Shown here: positions 1 through 6,438 of the stretch, piece by piece
Numbering within the stretch: position 1 is the first letter of the stretch
Layout of the letters: each line of letters opens with the position of its first letter
NCBI GenBank assembly: GCA_027482245.1
Contig: JAIXWG010000062.1
Coordinates: forward strand, 1-64,000
DNA: 64,000 nt
Source of the DNA: Acetobacteraceae bacterium
GTDB taxonomy: Bacteria; Pseudomonadota; Alphaproteobacteria; Acetobacterales; Acetobacteraceae
Direction of reading: 5' to 3'
Notes under the pieces: generated by a model
The model's database searches: none
What the model saw: the letters and a program-made list of their open reading frames with translations, nothing else
Told to the model about the DNA's origin: nothing
Position numbers and translations under genes: made by a program

Positions 1-1
1 C

Positions 2-103
2 AAAGATTGGCGCCGCATTGCTACCCGCTACGACCGATGCCCCACCATCTTCTTCGGCGCCGTCACACTCGCCGCCATCGTCATCTTCTGGCTCGGCCAA
101 TGA
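2..103 (+). mobile_element. IS5-family transposase, C-terminal end (cut by window edge)
   Basis: The first 33 codons read in frame to a TGA and include RRIATRYDRCPTIFFGAV followed by a hydrophobic tail. That is the characteristic C-terminus of DDE transposases of the IS5 family as found in Acetobacteraceae and relatives. The rest of the element lies outside the window, so intactness cannot be judged. A CTAG sits at 113-116 just after the stop and may mark the element's right end. The family call is by recognition of the motif; the subgroup is not certain. Confidence 0.75.
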
Positions 104-203
104 GTCCTGAGCCTAGGACAGGTGGTTGACCGTCCTGGGGGGCGGGGCCATCAAGGGTGTGTTCCATCGCTTCCCCGGCACGGGCCGCGCGGACCCCCAC
201 CGA

Positions 204-290
204 CCCTCCCCCGCATGCGCGGAGGAGGGAATGACGGTGACGCTACCTGCTCCCTCCCCCGGGCTTCCGGGGGAGGGTCGGGGCGGGGGA
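204..290. repeat. Paired GC hairpins upstream of the M20 gene (REP-like)
   Basis: Two neighbouring inverted repeats lie in the non-coding gap between the transposase end and the M20 gene. The second is perfect: CCCTCCCCCGG at 252-262, a GCTT loop, then its complement at 267-277. The first, at 204-229, is imperfect. C-rich on one side and G-rich on the other, they look like a dispersed intergenic palindromic repeat. No function is visible. They are probably not a terminator, because no T-run follows. Confidence 0.5.
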
Positions 291-338
291 AGGCGGGCGC
301 CTTGCCGGAAAGACAGCCACCCCGAAGGGCCCTTCCCC

Positions 339-1514
339 ATGCCGATCGTCAACCGGATCGCCGAATTCCACCCCGAGATGACCGAATGGCGCCGGGATTT
401 TCACCAGAACCCGGAGCTCGGCTTCGAGGAAGTCCGCACCTCCGGCATTGTCGCCGCCAAGCTGCGCGAATTCGGCGTGGACGAGGTCATCACCGGCATC
501 GCCAAGACCGGCGTCGTCGGCGTGATCCGCGGCAACGGGTCGTCGAACCGCGCCATCGGCTTCCGCGCGGACATGGACGCGCTGCCGATCGAGGAAGCGA
601 CCGGCAAGCCCTGGGCGTCGCAGAAGCCCGGCCTGATGCATGCCTGCGGCCATGACGGGCACACGACCATGCTGCTCGGCGCGGCCAAGTACCTGGCGGA
701 AACCCGCAACTTCGACGGCACCGTCTACCTGATCTTCCAGCCGGCGGAGGAGAACCTGGCCGGCGGCGAGGTCATGGTGAAGGAAGGCCTCTTCGACCGC
801 TTCCCGATGGACCGTGTCTTCGGCATGCACAACTGGCCGGGCGCGCCGGAAGGCGTCTTCCTGCACGCGCCAGGCCCTGTCATGGCCGCTGTCGCCAATT
901 TGGAAGTCACCATCACCGGCCGCGGCGCGCATGGCGCCATGCCGCATAACGGCATCGACCCGATCCTGATCGCCAGCCACGTCGTCACCGCGCTGCAATC
1001 CGTCGTCGCGCGCAACGTGAACCCGTTGGAATCCGGCGTCATCACCATCGCGCACATCGAAGGCGGCTTCACCTTCAACGTCATCCCGGAAAGCGTGAAG
1101 ATGCGCGGCACGGCGCGCTGGTTCCTGCCGGAAGTCGGCGACCTGCTGGAGAGCAAGTTCAAGGAGATCGTCACCGGCGTTGCCGCCGCCTTCGGCGCCA
1201 AGGCCGAAGCGAGCTTCACCCGCGCCTACCCCGCCACGGTGAACGAGCCCGAGAGCACCGTCATCGCCGCCAAGGCCGCTGCCACCGTCGTCGGCGAAAG
1301 CCGCGCCCGCAAGCTGCCGCAGCCCACCATGGGCGGCGAGGATTTCAGCTTCATGCTGAACGAACGGCCGGGCGCCTATCTGTTCCTCGGCGGCGGCAAG
1401 GGCGAAGGCGACGCCATGGTCCACCACCCGAAATACGACTTCAACGACGACATCCTGCCGATCGGTGCGTCCTGGTTCGCCACACTGGCCGAGCAGGTGA
1501 TGCCGCGCGGCTGA
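339..1514 (+). CDS. M20 family amidohydrolase (hippurate / N-acyl amino acid hydrolase type)
   Basis: 391 aa, the usual size for M20D amidohydrolases, which cleave N-acyl or N-aromatic acyl amino acids in the cytoplasm with a di-metal centre. Metal-binding and catalytic signatures are present: RADMDALPI near residues 76-84, HACGHDGH at 101-108 (metal Cys103 and His105), QPAEEN at 134-139 with the catalytic Glu pair, and a late GGEDF motif. The open frame runs further upstream, but that part is low-complexity repeat sequence. ATG at 339, preceded by GAAGGG, begins the normal family N-terminus (MPIVNRIAEF). It stands alone, convergent with the aspartate dehydrogenase. The substrate cannot be read from sequence. 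Confidence 0.9.
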   Translation: MPIVNRIAEFHPEMTEWRRDFHQNPELGFEEVRTSGIVAAKLREFGVDEVITGIAKTGVVGVIRGNGSSNRAIGFRADMDALPIEEATGKPWASQKPGLMHACGHDGHTTMLLGAAKYLAETRNFDGTVYLIFQPAEENLAGGEVMVKEGLFDRFPMDRVFGMHNWPGAPEGVFLHAPGPVMAAVANLEVTITGRGAHGAMPHNGIDPILIASHVVTALQSVVARNVNPLESGVITIAHIEGGFTFNVIPESVKMRGTARWFLPEVGDLLESKFKEIVTGVAAAFGAKAEASFTRAYPATVNEPESTVIAAKAAATVVGESRARKLPQPTMGGEDFSFMLNERPGAYLFLGGGKGEGDAMVHHPKYDFNDDILPIGASWFATLAEQVMPRG

Positions 1515-1530
1515 GCGTGCGCTGTCCCGC

Positions 1531-1584
1531 GAGGGGCGCTGCCCCTCCCGGACCCACCCCGCCGGGGACCGTGGCGGTCCCCGG
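1531..1584 (-). repeat. Two-hairpin intergenic repeat, copy 1 (inverted)
   Basis: Two stem-loops are joined by a C-rich linker. GAGGGGC / GCCCCTC with a GCT loop lies at 1531-1547, and CCGGGGACC / GGTCCCCGG with a GTGGC loop at 1562-1584. Read on the minus strand, the order, linker (CGGGGTGGGTCCGG) and second hairpin match copies at 1662-1715 and 50989-51043. It sits just after the M20 stop, so it may help end transcription. Confidence 0.6.
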
Positions 1585-1601
1585 GCCCCGCCTTCAATGA
1601 C

Positions 1602-1647
1602 AGTCACGACGAGAGAGGGGGCCAAGGCCCCCTCTCTCGTCGTGACT
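1602..1647. repeat. Perfect 22-bp inverted repeat with 2-nt loop
   Basis: Positions 1602-1623 and 1626-1647 are exact reverse complements separated only by AA. The arms begin AGTCACGACGAG and end in GGGGGCC. The repeat lies centrally between two oppositely oriented copies of the two-hairpin repeat, in the gap between convergent genes. It would form a very stable hairpin in RNA from either strand, or a cruciform in DNA. A bidirectional terminator role is plausible but there is no T-run. Confidence 0.7.
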
Positions 1648-1661
1648 ATACTGACGACGGT

Positions 1662-1715
1662 CCAGGGTCGTCTCGACCCTGGCGGGTGGGGTTCGGGGAG
1701 GGCAGCGCCCTCCCC
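1662..1715 (+). repeat. Two-hairpin intergenic repeat, copy 2
   Basis: CCAGGGTCG / CGACCCTGG with a TCT loop (1662-1682), linker CGGGTGGGGTTC, then GGGGAGGGC / GCCCTCCCC with an AGC loop (1695-1715). It has the same architecture as the copy at 50989-51043. In the first hairpin the stem sequence differs but pairing is kept, which suggests that structure is conserved. Confidence 0.65.
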
Positions 1716-1728
1716 GGCGACCGCCCCG

Positions 1729-2541
1729 TCAGCTGCCGACCTTCAGCGTGCTCGTCAGGCCGCGCAGGCAGGCCAGGATCGAGAGTGGCGTGATCTTGCC
1801 GGTGCGGGGGTTCTCCTCGCTCGGCACGTTCTCGATCGTCATGGTCAGGCGTGCGCTGGCGGCTTCGACGCGGATGGTGTGGGTGTTGCGGGTGACGTAC
1901 GGGTCGGCCCAGATCTCGATCGTCGTGCGCTGCGGGCCGATGCCCGCGAGGGCCAGGGCGGCGGCGACGTTGACGTTGGCGGGGAAGCCTTGCGCGGCGT
2001 CGAAGGCGTTGCCCTTGAAGATCAGCTTCTTCTCGTCCGTCACGGCCATGACGTCGATGTTGTGCTGCTCGAGGTAGGGGGCGCCGACCAGGCCACGGGG
2101 GGGCTTGCGCGTCTCGATGGTGACGGAGGCGACGTCGCCTTCCGCCGCGGCGCGCACGGCATCGAGGCCGAGCAGCGCGCCTGTCGGCACGATGATGCGG
2201 GCGCCGGTTTCGCGGGCGCGATCGACCAGGTGCATGCGGGGCAGCAGGGCGCCGACGCTGCTGGGGACGAAGATGCGTCCGGCCTCGATGGCGGCGGTGG
2301 CCACTTCCTCGAACACCGCGGCCGGCGCGGCCTCGACGACGATGTCGGCGGCGGCCAGATCCTTCAGCCCGACGATGGGCGGCTGCACCTTGAAGTCCGC
2401 CAGGTTGGCGCGCGCCTTGGCGTGGTCACGGGCGGAGACAGAGTGGAGCTTCAGGCCTTCCACGCCGGCGTCCAGCGCGCGGGCGAGGTGCAGGCCGATG
2501 GCGCCGAGGCCGGCGATTCCGACGGTGAGTTCACGAGCCAT
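1729..2541 (-). CDS. Aspartate dehydrogenase
   Basis: 270 aa, matching the L-aspartate dehydrogenase family (NAD(P)-dependent oxidation of aspartate to iminoaspartate/oxaloacetate, often feeding NAD synthesis). An N-terminal Rossmann loop GIAGLGAIG lies at residues 8-16. The family-typical FPANVNVAAALALAGIG segment lies in the C-terminal half. The chosen ATG has GGGGAA a few bases upstream; the longer open frame upstream runs into the neighbouring peptidase gene. It is the last gene of a leftward group with the zinc peptidase and the SDR. No nadA or nadC lies nearby, so a role in NAD synthesis is only possible. Oxidation or fixation of ammonia are alternatives. Confidence 0.85.
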   Translation of the reverse strand: MARELTVGIAGLGAIGLHLARALDAGVEGLKLHSVSARDHAKARANLADFKVQPPIVGLKDLAAADIVVEAAPAAVFEEVATAAIEAGRIFVPSSVGALLPRMHLVDRARETGARIIVPTGALLGLDAVRAAAEGDVASVTIETRKPPRGLVGAPYLEQHNIDVMAVTDEKKLIFKGNAFDAAQGFPANVNVAAALALAGIGPQRTTIEIWADPYVTRNTHTIRVEAASARLTMTIENVPSEENPRTGKITPLSILACLRGLTSTLKVGS

Positions 2542-2590
2542 GGCGGCGTTCCCCGAGTGTCTGCGTTGCCGCCCGGCTAGCACGGCGCGG

Positions 2591-3271
2591 TCAGCGCCGG
2601 AACCACCGCAGCACGTCGAGCAGCGTGACCAGCGCGGCGGCGACATAGGTGAAGGCGGCGGCCTGGAGCACGCGCCGCGCCTCCGGCATGTCCGCCGGCG
2701 CCAGGTAGCCGCCGGCCTGCAGCACCGGCAGCGCCTTGCCGAAGCTGGCATCGAGTTCGACCGGCAGGGTCACGGCATGGATCAGCACGCGCAGCGACAG
2801 CAGGGCCACGATGGCGCCGAGCTGCAGCGCGATGAAGGCCGGCGAGTGCACGACGATCAGCAGCAGCGGGATGGTCGCCATGATGATCTGCGCCAGGCGG
2901 AAGATCGGCGCGATGGCCGCGACCAGCGCCTGGCGGCGGGCGAAGCCGGGCTCGCCCTGCGCGTGCTGCACGGCATGCGCGACCTCATGCGTCGCGACGG
3001 CGACGGCGGCGATGGAGCGGCCATCGAAATGCGGGGGCGTGAGGCGCACCACGCGCGCCTCCGGGTCGTAATGGTCGCCGTCGGGGGTTTCCTCGACGCG
3101 GACGGCGTGCAGCCCGGCCTCGTCCAGCAGGTGACGGGCGAGTTCGGCGCCGGTGCCGGGCAGGTCCGGCCGCGGCGCCTGGGCGCGGGACAGGACGTGC
3201 CGGATCCAGAGCTGCGGGCCGAAGATCAGCGCCAGCAGCAGCACGCCCGCCAGGATGATGAGGATCGCCAT
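2591..3271 (-). CDS. Membrane zinc metallopeptidase (neutral zinc metallopeptidase, YugP-like)
   Basis: 226 aa, the usual length for the YugP-type family. An N-terminal membrane segment (residues 2-22) is followed by a soluble part carrying HEVAH at 95-99, the zinc-binding and catalytic motif, and then two further hydrophobic stretches around 115-150 and near the C-terminus. The protein is predicted to be embedded in the inner membrane. Its substrate is unknown; members are usually annotated only by fold. The gene is 15 bases from the SDR stop and probably shares its transcript. Confidence 0.85.
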   Translation of the reverse strand: MAILIILAGVLLLALIFGPQLWIRHVLSRAQAPRPDLPGTGAELARHLLDEAGLHAVRVEETPDGDHYDPEARVVRLTPPHFDGRSIAAVAVATHEVAHAVQHAQGEPGFARRQALVAAIAPIFRLAQIIMATIPLLLIVVHSPAFIALQLGAIVALLSLRVLIHAVTLPVELDASFGKALPVLQAGGYLAPADMPEARRVLQAAAFTYVAAALVTLLDVLRWFRR

Positions 3272-3286
3272 GGCGGGCGTTAGCTG

Positions 3287-4072
3287 TCAGACGACGGGGC
3301 TGCGCCCGCCATCGACGTTGATCGCGGTGCCGGTGATGTAGCCGGCATTCTCGCTGGCGAGGAAGGTGGCCAGCGCCGCGAATTCCTCCGCCTTGCCGAT
3401 GCGGCCGAGGGGCACGCCCTTGCCCTGCTCGGCCTTCCAGTCTTCCCAGGAGATGCCGCGCGGGTCGGCCGCGTGGCGGCGGACCCATTGGTCACTTTCG
3501 ATGATGCCGACGAGCATGCCATTGACGAGGATGTTGTGGGGCGCGCCCTCCCCGGCAAGCACCTTCGTCAGCGCCATGCCCGCGGCACGGGAGACGGCGG
3601 TGGGCGCGCCCTGCGCCGGCGGCGCCTTCGCGCCGGTGTTCAGCACGTTGATGATGCGGCCCCAGCGGCGTTCCTGCATGCCCGGCCAGACCGCGCGCGT
3701 CAGCCGGATGGCGGCGAAGAGCTTGAGGTCGAGGTCCGCCTGCCAGAGCGCGTCATCCACCGTCATGAAGCGCCCGCGCTGGCTGGTGCCGGCGTTGTTC
3801 ACCAGGATGTCGATCGGGCCGAGTTCCGCGGCCGCCGTGGCGGCGGCACGGGCGCAGCCTTCCGCCGTGCCGACATCGGCGGCGATGGCAGCCACGCGCG
3901 CGCCCTGGAATTTCGCCTGGATGCCGGCCTTGGCCTTGGCGAGCGCATCCTCCCCCCGGGCGACCAGCGCGACCGAGGCGCCGGATTCGACGAAATGGGT
4001 GGCGATGGCGAGGCCGAGGCCCTTGGAGCCGCCGGTGATGAGCGCCACGCGCCCATCGAGCCTGATCTGCAT
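3287..4072 (-). CDS. SDR-family protein lacking the catalytic Tyr and Lys
   Basis: 261 aa with a clear short-chain dehydrogenase Rossmann fold: TGGSKGLG at residues 13-20, NNAG at 92-95, and the C-terminal ITGTAINVDGG that ends many SDRs. The active-site YxxxK is not conserved. The aligned stretch reads APTAVSRAAG, placing Thr158 where Tyr should be and Arg162 where Lys should be, and the usual Ser region reads VLNTG. It may bind a nucleotide without ordinary hydride transfer, or use another mechanism. It is the first gene of a leftward group, just downstream of tRNA-His. Annotation as 3-oxoacyl-ACP reductase would be unsafe. Confidence 0.8.
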   Translation of the reverse strand: MQIRLDGRVALITGGSKGLGLAIATHFVESGASVALVARGEDALAKAKAGIQAKFQGARVAAIAADVGTAEGCARAAATAAAELGPIDILVNNAGTSQRGRFMTVDDALWQADLDLKLFAAIRLTRAVWPGMQERRWGRIINVLNTGAKAPPAQGAPTAVSRAAGMALTKVLAGEGAPHNILVNGMLVGIIESDQWVRRHAADPRGISWEDWKAEQGKGVPLGRIGKAEEFAALATFLASENAGYITGTAINVDGGRSPVV

Positions 4073-4133
4073 GTCTGGAGTTCCCCCTGGGTGGTTCGGG
4101 GAAACGCTACCCCCGGCAGGGGGAGAGGGCGAG

Positions 4134-4210
4134 TGGGGCGATCGACGGGGCTCGAACCCGCGACATCCAAGACCACAACCTGGCGCTCTACCAGCTGAGC
4201 TACGACCGCC
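4134..4210 (-). tRNA. tRNA-His (GTG)
   Basis: Minus strand, 77 nt including encoded CCA. Acceptor GCGGTCG pairs with CGATCGC with one G-U. The extra G at -1 faces C73, the classical histidine identity pair. The D arm GCTCAGCTGGTAGAGC, anticodon arm CCAGG-TTGTGGT-CTTGG with anticodon GTG, and T arm GCGGG-TTCGAGC-CCCGT are all intact. The encoded G-1/C73 differs from the A73, G-1-less tRNA-His described in many other alphaproteobacteria. No integrase or att-like duplication was found beside it. Confidence 0.97.
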
Positions 4211-4300
4211 ACACGCCTTGCCCGGGTTGGTGCCCGGGCGGCGGGTGATAAGGCCGAGGGGGGCTTTGCGTCAACAGGGGGGCGGCAATCCCCTGCCCAC

Positions 4301-4348
4301 GGTCAGCCCGCTGCCGCCCGAAGGGCGGTCAGCCCGCTGCCGCCCGAA
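4301..4348. repeat. 22-bp tandem duplication at the aminotransferase 3' end
   Basis: The 22 bases at 4301-4322 (beginning GGTCAGCCCGCTG) recur exactly at 4327-4348. The right-hand copy contains the last codons and stop of the aminotransferase, so the left copy is a spare gene end. The GAAGGGC between them forms a CCGCCC-GAA-GGGCGG hairpin at 4314-4328, directly after the stop codon on the minus strand. Confidence 0.6.
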
Positions 4349-5522
4349 CCCCGCCGGCGCGGCTGGCGATCCAGGCCTCCATGCGGGCCAGCGCGGCATC
4401 GATCACCGCATCGCCCTTGCAGAAGGCGAAGCGGGCATAGTGGTTGGGCGCGTCGGCGGAGGCATAGAAGGCCGTCACCGGGATGGCCGTGACCTTGGCC
4501 TCGATCGTCAGCGCCCGGCAGAAGGCGACGTCATCGCCGTTGAAGCCGAGCGGTCGAAAATCCGTGGTGATGAAGTAGCTGCCCTGGGTCGGCAGCACGC
4601 CGAAGCCGAGCCGCGCCAGGCCGCTCGCGAGCCGGTCCCGCTTGGCCTGGAGGCTGCTCGACAGCCCCTCGAAATACGCGTCGTCCTTGGCGAGCCCGAC
4701 CGCCACGCCGCGCTGGAGGTTGGGCGGCGTCGTGAAGGTCAGGTTCTGGTGCGCCTTGGCGACGTTGGGGGCCAGCGACCGGTCGCAGGTGACGTAGCCG
4801 ATCTTCCAGCCCGTCAGGCTGAAGGTCTTGCCGGCGGAGCCGACCCGCATGCAGCGTTCCCGCATCCCCGGCAGGGTCATCAGCGGGATGTGCTTCCAGC
4901 CGTCGAAGGTCAGGTGTTCATAGACCTCGTCGCACACCGCGTAGCAGTCGTGCTTCTGGACGAGGTCGGCGATGAAGGCGAGCTCGGCGGCGGTGAAGAC
5001 CTTGCTGGTCGGGTTCATCGGCGTGTTGAGCAGGATCGCCTTGGTCTTCGGCCCGAAGGCGGCGGCCAGTTCGGCGCGCGGCAGCTCCCACTTCGGCGGC
5101 GTCAAGCGCACCAGCTTCGGGATGGCGCCGAGCAGCTTCACCACCGGGAGGTAGGTGTCATAGAGCGGCTCGATCAGCACGCATTCGTCGCCGGGGTTCA
5201 GCACGGCCATGAGGCAGGCGGTGATGGCCTCCGTCGCGCCGGAGGTGACGACGACCTCGGCATTCGGATCGACCTCGATCCCGTAGAAGCGCTTGTTGGC
5301 GGCGGCGACGGCTTGGCGGAGTTCCGGCGCGCCGGTCATGGGCGGGTACTGGTTGCGGCCGTCGAGCAGCGCCGCGGCGGCGGCGTGGATGACATCCGCG
5401 GGCCCGTCATAGTCCGGGAAGCCCTGGCCCAGGTTGATGGCGCCATGTTCGTTGGCCAGCGCGGACATCACCGTGAAGATCGTGGTGCCGGTGGCGGAGA
5501 GCAGGTCGTTCTGGGGCTTCAC
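4329..5522 (-). CDS. PLP-dependent class I/II aminotransferase
   Basis: 397 aa. Fold-type I aminotransferase close to the methionine / kynurenine aminotransferase group. N-terminal NLGQGFPDYDGP near residue 34, TSGATEA for phosphate binding, NTPMNPTSKV, CDEVYEHL with the Asp contacting the pyridine nitrogen, and SAGKTFSLTGWKIGY carrying the PLP lysine are all visible. The start is GTG at 5522, with CGAGG upstream, because the protein then begins at the usual family position; the open frame upstream is unlike any aminotransferase. The amino donor is unknown. It is transcribed away from glnB. Confidence 0.88.
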   Translation of the reverse strand: MKPQNDLLSATGTTIFTVMSALANEHGAINLGQGFPDYDGPADVIHAAAAALLDGRNQYPPMTGAPELRQAVAAANKRFYGIEVDPNAEVVVTSGATEAITACLMAVLNPGDECVLIEPLYDTYLPVVKLLGAIPKLVRLTPPKWELPRAELAAAFGPKTKAILLNTPMNPTSKVFTAAELAFIADLVQKHDCYAVCDEVYEHLTFDGWKHIPLMTLPGMRERCMRVGSAGKTFSLTGWKIGYVTCDRSLAPNVAKAHQNLTFTTPPNLQRGVAVGLAKDDAYFEGLSSSLQAKRDRLASGLARLGFGVLPTQGSYFITTDFRPLGFNGDDVAFCRALTIEAKVTAIPVTAFYASADAPNHYARFAFCKGDAVIDAALARMEAWIASRAGGVRAAAG

Positions 5523-5641
5523 GTCGGGGCCTCGGTGAGCAGCTTGGGTGGGGTCCGCATAGCACGGGTTGCGGTTTCGGCGAGGGATGATGGGAGGGGC
5601 AGGCCAGGGGCGCAATGTCACGGCGCGCGAAAGCCCATTTT

Positions 5642-5658
5642 TTGTGCTAATTGCACAA
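5642..5658. promoter_or_regulatory. Inverted repeat upstream of glnB
   Basis: TTGTGC-TAATT-GCACAA, perfect 6-bp arms in an AT-rich pocket of the 348-bp gap between the aminotransferase start and glnB. It is about 90 bases upstream of the start point predicted from the sigma-54 site, a sensible distance for an activator. The half-sites face the opposite way to the classical NtrC GCAC-N7-GTGC arrangement, so assignment to NtrC is uncertain. Confidence 0.45.
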
Positions 5659-5717
5659 CACAAGGGCTATTTTTCTCCCAGCCCCCCTAGAATCCGCGGC
5701 GTGCGGCGTTGCCGGCG

Positions 5718-5734
5718 TGGCACGGGCCATGCAA
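5718..5734 (+). promoter_or_regulatory. Sigma-54 (-24/-12) promoter for glnB-glnA
   Basis: TGGCACG-GGCC-ATGCA matches the sigma-54 consensus TGGCACG-N4-TTGCA at all but one base, with exactly ten bases between the GG and GC elements. It lies about 140 bases before the glnB start codon. The rest of the gap up to the aminotransferase holds only the dyad at 5642-5658. Nitrogen-controlled sigma-54 promoters ahead of glnB are known in Azospirillum and rhizobia. Confidence 0.75.
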
Positions 5735-5870
5735 AACGACGCGCAGCAGGGGCGCCTGCTGTGGCCCGGCGAAAATACCGGGACAGGCCAGCGGGCCGGA
5801 CCCGCCGGCGTGGCGGGCGCCGGGGGGAATGAGCGCACGCAACTCAGACGCGTGCGGAGCGACGGAGCCG

Positions 5871-6209
5871 ATGAAGAAGATCGAGGCCATCATCAAGCCC
5901 TTCAAACTCGATGAGGTGAAGGACGCGCTGCACGAGATCGGCCTGCAGGGGCTGACGGTCGTGGAGGCCAAGGGATTCGGCCGGCAGAAGGGCCATACGG
6001 AACTGTATCGCGGCGCCGAATACGTCGTGGACTTCCTGCCCAAGGTGAAGATCGAGGTGGTCTGCCCGGATGAGCTGCTGGACCGCGCGATCGAGGCGAT
6101 CACGCAGGCCGCCCGCACGGGCCGGATCGGCGATGGCAAGATCTTCATCAGCGACGTGCAGGAAGTGATCCGCATCCGCACCGGCGAACGGGGCGAGGAC
6201 GCGGTCTGA
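5871..6209 (+). CDS. glnB: Nitrogen regulatory protein P-II
   Basis: 112 aa, exactly the P-II length. This trimeric signal protein reads 2-oxoglutarate and ATP/ADP, is uridylylated by GlnD, and controls glutamine synthetase adenylylation, NtrB and AmtB. The uridylylation site Tyr51 lies in RGAEYVVDF. The N-terminal MKKIEAIIKPFKLDEVK and the C-terminal GRIGDGKIF nucleotide-binding loop are intact. ATG at 5871 follows GACGGAGCC. It is preceded by a sigma-54 promoter and followed by glnA, the usual glnBA arrangement of alphaproteobacteria, so it is probably glnB rather than glnK (no amtB follows). Confidence 0.96.
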   Translation: MKKIEAIIKPFKLDEVKDALHEIGLQGLTVVEAKGFGRQKGHTELYRGAEYVVDFLPKVKIEVVCPDELLDRAIEAITQAARTGRIGDGKIFISDVQEVIRIRTGERGEDAV

Positions 6210-6438
6210 CACTTTGACCCGGCCCGCCACCGGCGGACCGGGAGGGGGAATTTCGCCCGGGCCGCCAGCGGCGGCGCGGGAGAAGACGGGCCGGACCGGC
6301 AGGAATGCCGGGGAAGGCTGGCCGGGTCGCCGGATTGCTCCCGCCGGGAGCGACGGCAGCATCCGGGCGCGCGGTGGGGACCGGTAACGCCGCGCGGCAC
6401 AGGGACCGGGGTTGAGCACGGAAACAGGACCACACACG

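Noticed and set aside
4073..4328. Genomic island attached at tRNA-His
   Set aside because: No integrase, no duplicated tRNA 3' end and no shift in gene content were found on either side.
5642..5658. Calling the TTGTGC-N5-GCACAA dyad a classical NtrC site
   Set aside because: The half-sites point the opposite way to GCAC-N7-GTGC, so it is listed only as an unidentified dyad.
6412..6438. glnA start at TTG 6412
   Set aside because: It adds nine residues absent from the family, and ATG 6439 fits known GlnA N-termini.
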